From Deltaproteobacteria bacterium (GTDB taxonomy: Bacteria > Myxococcota > B64-G9), in contig JAUVAM010000075.1 of the NCBI GenBank assembly GCA_030591745.1, positions 1-9,418 on the forward strand: a stretch of 9,418 nucleotides of DNA, given 5' to 3'. A program made the translations under genes and the position numbers. The notes under the pieces are model-generated. The model did no database searches. It had not been told where the DNA came from and saw only the letters and a list, made by a program, of their open reading frames with translations. Positions 6,713-9,418 of this stretch are shown here, one piece after another; the first letter of the stretch is position 1; each line of letters opens with the position of its first letter.

Positions 6713-7342
6713 TCACGAGCAAGAAAGTGATTTTTCTCTGGGGAACAAGCCCTCGCCGAGCACCTGGGTGAGTTCCATCATCAGCTCCACCACGTCGTCC
6801 TCGGCGTGACCGAGCAAGGCGAGCCGGCCGTCGACCAGCATGCGAGCCAGGCCATAGGCAAGTGCCTGACCGGCCAGAAGGGCGTGTTCCGGCTTGCCGG
6901 TCCTGAGAAGCCCGGCCCGCTGCGCCTCACGCAAGAGTTCGAGGCTCTCGTCACTCTTTGCCTTGGCCGCCTCGATCACCTCGGGCCCAAGTGAGTCGAA
7001 ATAGGACCTTGAACTCATCAAACGGAAGAGGTTTGGATGCTCCCTTGCGAAACGAACCGACGCGAGCCCCTGCGCGCGAAAAGCCTCAATGGGGCCTGGG
7101 CCCACCCGCTCAAGCTCCGCCTCGACCAGGGCCGAGTAGCGCGCCATTACCTCCATGGCGACCGCCGTCATGAGTTCTTGCCGATTTTTGAAATGCCGGT
7201 AGGGCGCACCCGGCGAGACGCCGACCCGGCGGGCCGCCTCTCGAAGCGAAACCTCGTGGGGCCCCTCGGCCTCGACCAAATCGAGTGAGGCCTGGATTAA
7301 GGCTTTTCGGAGATCACCATGGTGGTATTGGGATTTGCTCAT
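6713..7342 (-). CDS. TetR/AcrR-family transcriptional repressor
   Basis: The 209-residue protein has a TetR-type N-terminal domain. YHHGDLRKALIQASLDLVEA (6-25) is the first helix, and SLREAARRVGVSPGAPYRHF (32-51) is the helix-turn-helix, followed by the usual KNRQELM segment. The C-terminal region (about 85-200; GLASVRFAREHPNLFRLMSS) resembles the WHG-type ligand-binding domain. Members bind palindromic operators as dimers and release on binding a small hydrophobic ligand. The gene is divergent from a flavodoxin-fold oxidoreductase, and the gap between them holds a perfect palindrome at the predicted start of the oxidoreductase transcript, so this is almost certainly its local repressor. I chose the ATG at 7342 because the family usually begins a few residues before YHHGDL. 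A TTG at 7357 in frame, with AAGAAAG upstream, would add five residues. The ligand is unknown; a quinone or electrophile is a guess from the target. Confidence 0.93.
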   Translation of the reverse strand: MSKSQYHHGDLRKALIQASLDLVEAEGPHEVSLREAARRVGVSPGAPYRHFKNRQELMTAVAMEVMARYSALVEAELERVGPGPIEAFRAQGLASVRFAREHPNLFRLMSSRSYFDSLGPEVIEAAKAKSDESLELLREAQRAGLLRTGKPEHALLAGQALAYGLARMLVDGRLALLGHAEDDVVELMMELTQVLGEGLFPREKSLSCS

Positions 7343-7348
7343 GCCGAA

Positions 7349-7378
7349 TGTATACAACGATTACTTTCTTCTTGACCA
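7349..7378 (-). promoter_or_regulatory. Possible promoter of the TetR-family gene
   Basis: On the minus strand TGGTCA (7378-7373) and TATACA (7354-7349) are spaced by 18 bases; each matches the sigma-70 consensus at four of six positions. Transcription would then start at or next to the ATG at 7342, giving a leaderless message, which fits the lack of a ribosome binding site before that ATG. Its -35 overlaps the -35 of the divergent promoter. This is a weak match and depends on the 7342 start being right. Confidence 0.3.
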
Positions 7379-7400
7379 GCGGCTTTTCAGAGGCTACACT
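7372..7400 (+). promoter_or_regulatory. Sigma-70-like promoter of the flavodoxin-fold oxidoreductase gene
   Basis: TTGACC (7372-7377) matches the -35 consensus at five of six positions. TACACT (7395-7400) matches the -10 at four of six, and the spacer is exactly 17 bases. Transcription should start near 7407, inside the palindrome at 7405-7421, leaving a leader of about 38 bases before the ATG at 7445. Confidence 0.65.
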
Positions 7401-7404
7401 TAAA

Positions 7405-7421
7405 TGTAAGCAGTGCTTACA
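7405..7421. promoter_or_regulatory. Probable TetR-family operator, perfect 8-1-8 palindrome
   Basis: TGTAAGCA and TGCTTACA flank a single G (center 7413), a perfect 17-bp inverted repeat in the gap between the divergent repressor and oxidoreductase genes. It covers about -2 to +15 of the predicted oxidoreductase transcript, where a bound dimer would block initiation. The size and GTAAGC/GCTTAC form are typical of TetR-family operators. The assignment to the adjacent regulator is inferred from position. Confidence 0.75.
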
Positions 7422-7444
7422 ATGACAAGAAAGCCGAGGTGGAC

Positions 7445-8743
7445 ATGGCTAAAATCACGTTCTTTGACGGAAATCCCGATAATCATGGCAAGCTCGGCGA
7501 AATCATCGAGGGACTGGCCTCACGACTCGAAGAGAGCGACCACGATGTCACGGTGCTACGACTCCGGGACAAGCGAATCACAAAATGCACCGGATGCTGG
7601 TCCTGTTGGGTCAAAACCCCGGGCGAATGCCCCGTCAAAGACGACGGTGACGAAGTCCGGCGCGCCTGGCTCCACGCCGACCTGCTGATCCTCGCCTCGC
7701 CTTTGCGGGCGGGCTTCGTCAGCGCAACCTTGAAGACCGCCGTGGACAAGTTCATCCCCTTGGCGCATCCCTACATCCAGCTCTTCAACGGGGAGTGCAT
7801 GCACCAGCATCGCTATGACAAGCTCCCGCCCCTTGGGGTGCTCCTCGAGCCCGGCCCAAGTGACCAGGCCGAAGACCTTCGTGTCACCTCCAACTGGGTC
7901 GCAAGACTCGCGGATCAGTGTCGGGTGCCCTTCGTCGTATCGGCGACAACATCGGACCCGCTCGATTCCACCGCCGTCACGATCGAGCGATTTCTTGCCG
8001 GCCCCGCATCGACGGCGACATGGCAACCGCCCATCAAGCCTACGCCGGTGCCGATTCCCGAGGTCCCTGCTCTTAGGGGCCCACACCGGCTCCTCGTTCT
8101 GAGCGGCTCGCCACGCGCCACCAGCAACACCGAAATCCTGATGGACCATCTCTGCAAGGGTTTTCGCCAGCACGAAGGCAATGTCTCAACCTTCCTGGAG
8201 CTCAAAAGCCGCGGTCAGCGAGAAGAGGCGCTCGCGGCCTGGAACGAGGCCGATCTTGTTGTCTTCGCGATCCCGCTATACGTCCACGCCATGCCGGGTC
8301 ACCTGAAACTATTCTTCGAAACCTTAGAGAATACCCAGCCGCGACCAGGCCGCCGTGTGGCCTTCGTCGTGCAATCCGGCTTTCCCGAGGCCCATCATTC
8401 GAGATGGCTCGAGCAATACCTGGCCAGGCTACCTGTCCGATGGGACGCCACCTACCTGGGCACGGTGGTTCGGGGCGGTATCGAAGGCATCCAAATCAAA
8501 CCGCCTTTCCTGACGAAAAAGCTCTACGCTCAATTCGCCGGGCTCGGCGATTCCCTGGGCCGGCAGGCCTGCCTCGACCGCAAACTCGTCAAGGCAATCG
8601 CTGCCTGCGAGAGTCTCTCTCCATTCCGTCGTCAAGCCTTCTCGTTTTTCAGACGCATCGGCCTCACCAACTGGTACTGGAACAAGCAACTCCGCGACAA
8701 CGGAGCCTTTGACCAACGCTTCGCGCGCCCGCTCTCTCCCTAA
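7445..8743 (+). CDS. Tandem flavodoxin-fold NAD(P)H-dependent oxidoreductase (two fused domains)
   Basis: The 432-residue protein is two flavodoxin-like units joined by a Pro-rich linker (about 195-212). Unit 1 (1-190) starts with KITFFDGNPDNHGKL in the FMN-phosphate loop position. It carries KCTGCWSCWVKTPGECPVKDD (47-67), the Cys motif of iron-sulfur flavoprotein and NAD(P)H oxidoreductase relatives (Cys48, 51, 54, 62), then LILASPLRAGFVSATLKTAVD. Unit 2 (213-432) starts with LLVLSGSPRATSNTEIL, a well-kept FMN phosphate loop (GSPR...SNT), and LVVFAIPLYVHAMPGHLKLFFE, but lacks the Cys motif. Family members reduce quinones, nitro compounds or other electrophiles with NAD(P)H via FMN and are mostly about 180-250 residues, so this is roughly a double-length fusion. 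The ATG at 7445 follows GAGGTGG closely; a GTG at 7439 is possible. The palindrome and divergent TetR-type gene indicate induction by a small molecule. Substrate unknown. Confidence 0.85.
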   Translation: MAKITFFDGNPDNHGKLGEIIEGLASRLEESDHDVTVLRLRDKRITKCTGCWSCWVKTPGECPVKDDGDEVRRAWLHADLLILASPLRAGFVSATLKTAVDKFIPLAHPYIQLFNGECMHQHRYDKLPPLGVLLEPGPSDQAEDLRVTSNWVARLADQCRVPFVVSATTSDPLDSTAVTIERFLAGPASTATWQPPIKPTPVPIPEVPALRGPHRLLVLSGSPRATSNTEILMDHLCKGFRQHEGNVSTFLELKSRGQREEALAAWNEADLVVFAIPLYVHAMPGHLKLFFETLENTQPRPGRRVAFVVQSGFPEAHHSRWLEQYLARLPVRWDATYLGTVVRGGIEGIQIKPPFLTKKLYAQFAGLGDSLGRQACLDRKLVKAIAACESLSPFRRQAFSFFRRIGLTNWYWNKQLRDNGAFDQRFARPLSP

Positions 8744-8841
8744 CCCGGGCGTATTGCCTCCTCCCGGCAAGATACAAACGGCAAGCGACTGGCACCTCTG
8801 TCTTTCGGCTGATAGCATAAGGCCAGGAGATTCCTTAAGTC

Positions 8842-9303
8842 ATGCTTGATATCTATATCGACGCAGATGCTTGTCCTGTGAAGAAAGAAGTGTACCGGGT
8901 CGCTGATCGATGCAGCCTGCGGGTCTTTGTCGTCAGCAATTCTCCGATCCACATTCCGGAATCCGTGGGCGAGGCCCAAATCCAAAGCATTGCGGTGGGT
9001 GCCGGTGCCGATGTGGCCGACGACTGGATCGCTGAAAACATTGGCGCCGGGGACATCTGCATCACGGCCGATATTCCCCTGGCCGCGCGCTGCATCAAGC
9101 AAGACGCTTTCGCCCTCGGTCCGCGCGGCAAGCCCTTCACCGAAGATTCCATTGGAGACGATCTGGCCACCCGCGACCTTCTGTCTTCCTTGCGAGACTC
9201 CGGCCAGATCTCGGGCGGTCCGCCGCCCATGGCCAAAAAAGATCGCTCTCGTTTTTTGGACGCCCTGGATCAAATCATCCAGAAAATTCGCAGGGACTTT
9301 TAA
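8842..9303 (+). CDS. yaiI: YaiI/YqxD family (UPF0178, DUF188) protein
   Basis: The 153-residue protein matches the YaiI/YqxD family over its whole length, which is the usual length. The markers are YIDADACPV (5-13) with the acidic pair Asp7/Asp9, VVSN (30-33), GADVADDWI (55-63), ITADIPLA (74-81), and GG then RSRF near the end. The fold is related to PIN-type nucleases and the clustered Asp residues could bind metal, but the activity is not established. The start has AGGAGA 11 bases upstream (8825-8830). The 98-bp gap before it holds a short CCGGG/CCCGG inverted repeat without a T-run and no clear promoter. A signal-peptide gene starts 31 bp after the stop and may be co-transcribed. Confidence 0.93.
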   Translation: MLDIYIDADACPVKKEVYRVADRCSLRVFVVSNSPIHIPESVGEAQIQSIAVGAGADVADDWIAENIGAGDICITADIPLAARCIKQDAFALGPRGKPFTEDSIGDDLATRDLLSSLRDSGQISGGPPPMAKKDRSRFLDALDQIIQKIRRDF

Positions 9304-9334
9304 AGACAGGATCAGGCAGTCAAAAGGAGACACG

Positions 9335-9418
9335 ATGAGAAAGGCATTCTTTTACTTCTTTCTCTTGTCCTTGATGAGCAGTCCAGCTCGAGCCGACATG
9401 GTCATCGACGATTTCGAA
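9335..9418 (+). CDS. N-terminal fragment of an exported protein (cut by the window edge)
   Basis: An ATG at 9335, preceded by AAGGAGA (9324-9330), opens a frame that runs off the right edge after 28 codons. The residues are a typical Sec signal: Arg-Lys, then a Phe/Leu-rich core, then SSPARA with likely cleavage after Ala20 or Ala21, followed by DMVIDDFE. Too little remains to assign a family. It lies 31 bp after the YaiI/YqxD gene on the same strand and may form an operon with it. Confidence 0.75.
   Translation, partial: MRKAFFYFFLLSLMSSPARADMVIDDFE

Noticed and set aside
8744..8767. CCGGG/CCCGG inverted repeat after the oxidoreductase gene as a terminator
   Set aside because: The stem is five pairs with a 13-base loop and no T-run follows.

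Overview
The window reads as chromosomal DNA of a GC-rich Gram-negative bacterium, most likely a deltaproteobacterial lineage such as Myxococcota or Bradymonadota. The support is a lipoprotein with an Asp/Ala/Ser/Gly spacer followed by Cys-rich modules of the kind common in those groups, Tat and Sec export signals, and a phage-tail gp19-type protein outside any visible prophage. The lineage is an inference; there is no rRNA or marker gene here. I saw no tRNA, rRNA, CRISPR array, transposase or integrase.

Layout. Positions 1-758 hold the 3' part of a protein with at least two tandem tail-tube (gp19-type) domains. Positions 848-1594 encode a crotonase-superfamily enzyme that resembles enoyl-CoA isomerase more than hydratase. 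Positions 1673-4303 are a tight two-gene unit: a Tat-exported aldo/keto reductase fused to a two-cluster 4Fe-4S domain, then a Sec-exported DUF6599-type protein whose ribosome binding site overlaps the stop codon of the first gene. Positions 4384-5688 encode a lipoprotein with a 27-bp tandem repeat, a Cys-rich region, a complete endonuclease/exonuclease/phosphatase domain and a defensin-like Cys-rich tail.

The next three genes are on the minus strand. A small exported four-Cys protein (6620-6090) is followed after 22 bp by a short DksA/TraR-type zinc-finger protein (6067-5726). Upstream lies a TetR-family repressor (7342-6713). The repressor is divergent from a gene for a duplicated flavodoxin-fold NAD(P)H oxidoreductase (7445-8743). 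Their intergenic region holds a recognisable sigma-70-like promoter with a perfect 8-1-8 bp palindrome at its predicted start point, so the repressor very probably controls the flavoprotein. The window ends with a YaiI/YqxD-family protein (8842-9303) and the first 28 codons of an exported protein (9335 to the edge).

How they work together. Two functional units are supported: the exported redox pair (1673-4303) and the TetR-controlled flavoprotein. The other genes look like independent units. The most unusual features are the fused tail-tube domains, the defensin-like tail on the nuclease/phosphatase-fold lipoprotein, and the tandem flavodoxin fusion with its operator. All gaps between genes are about 100 bp or less, so there is no long empty region.
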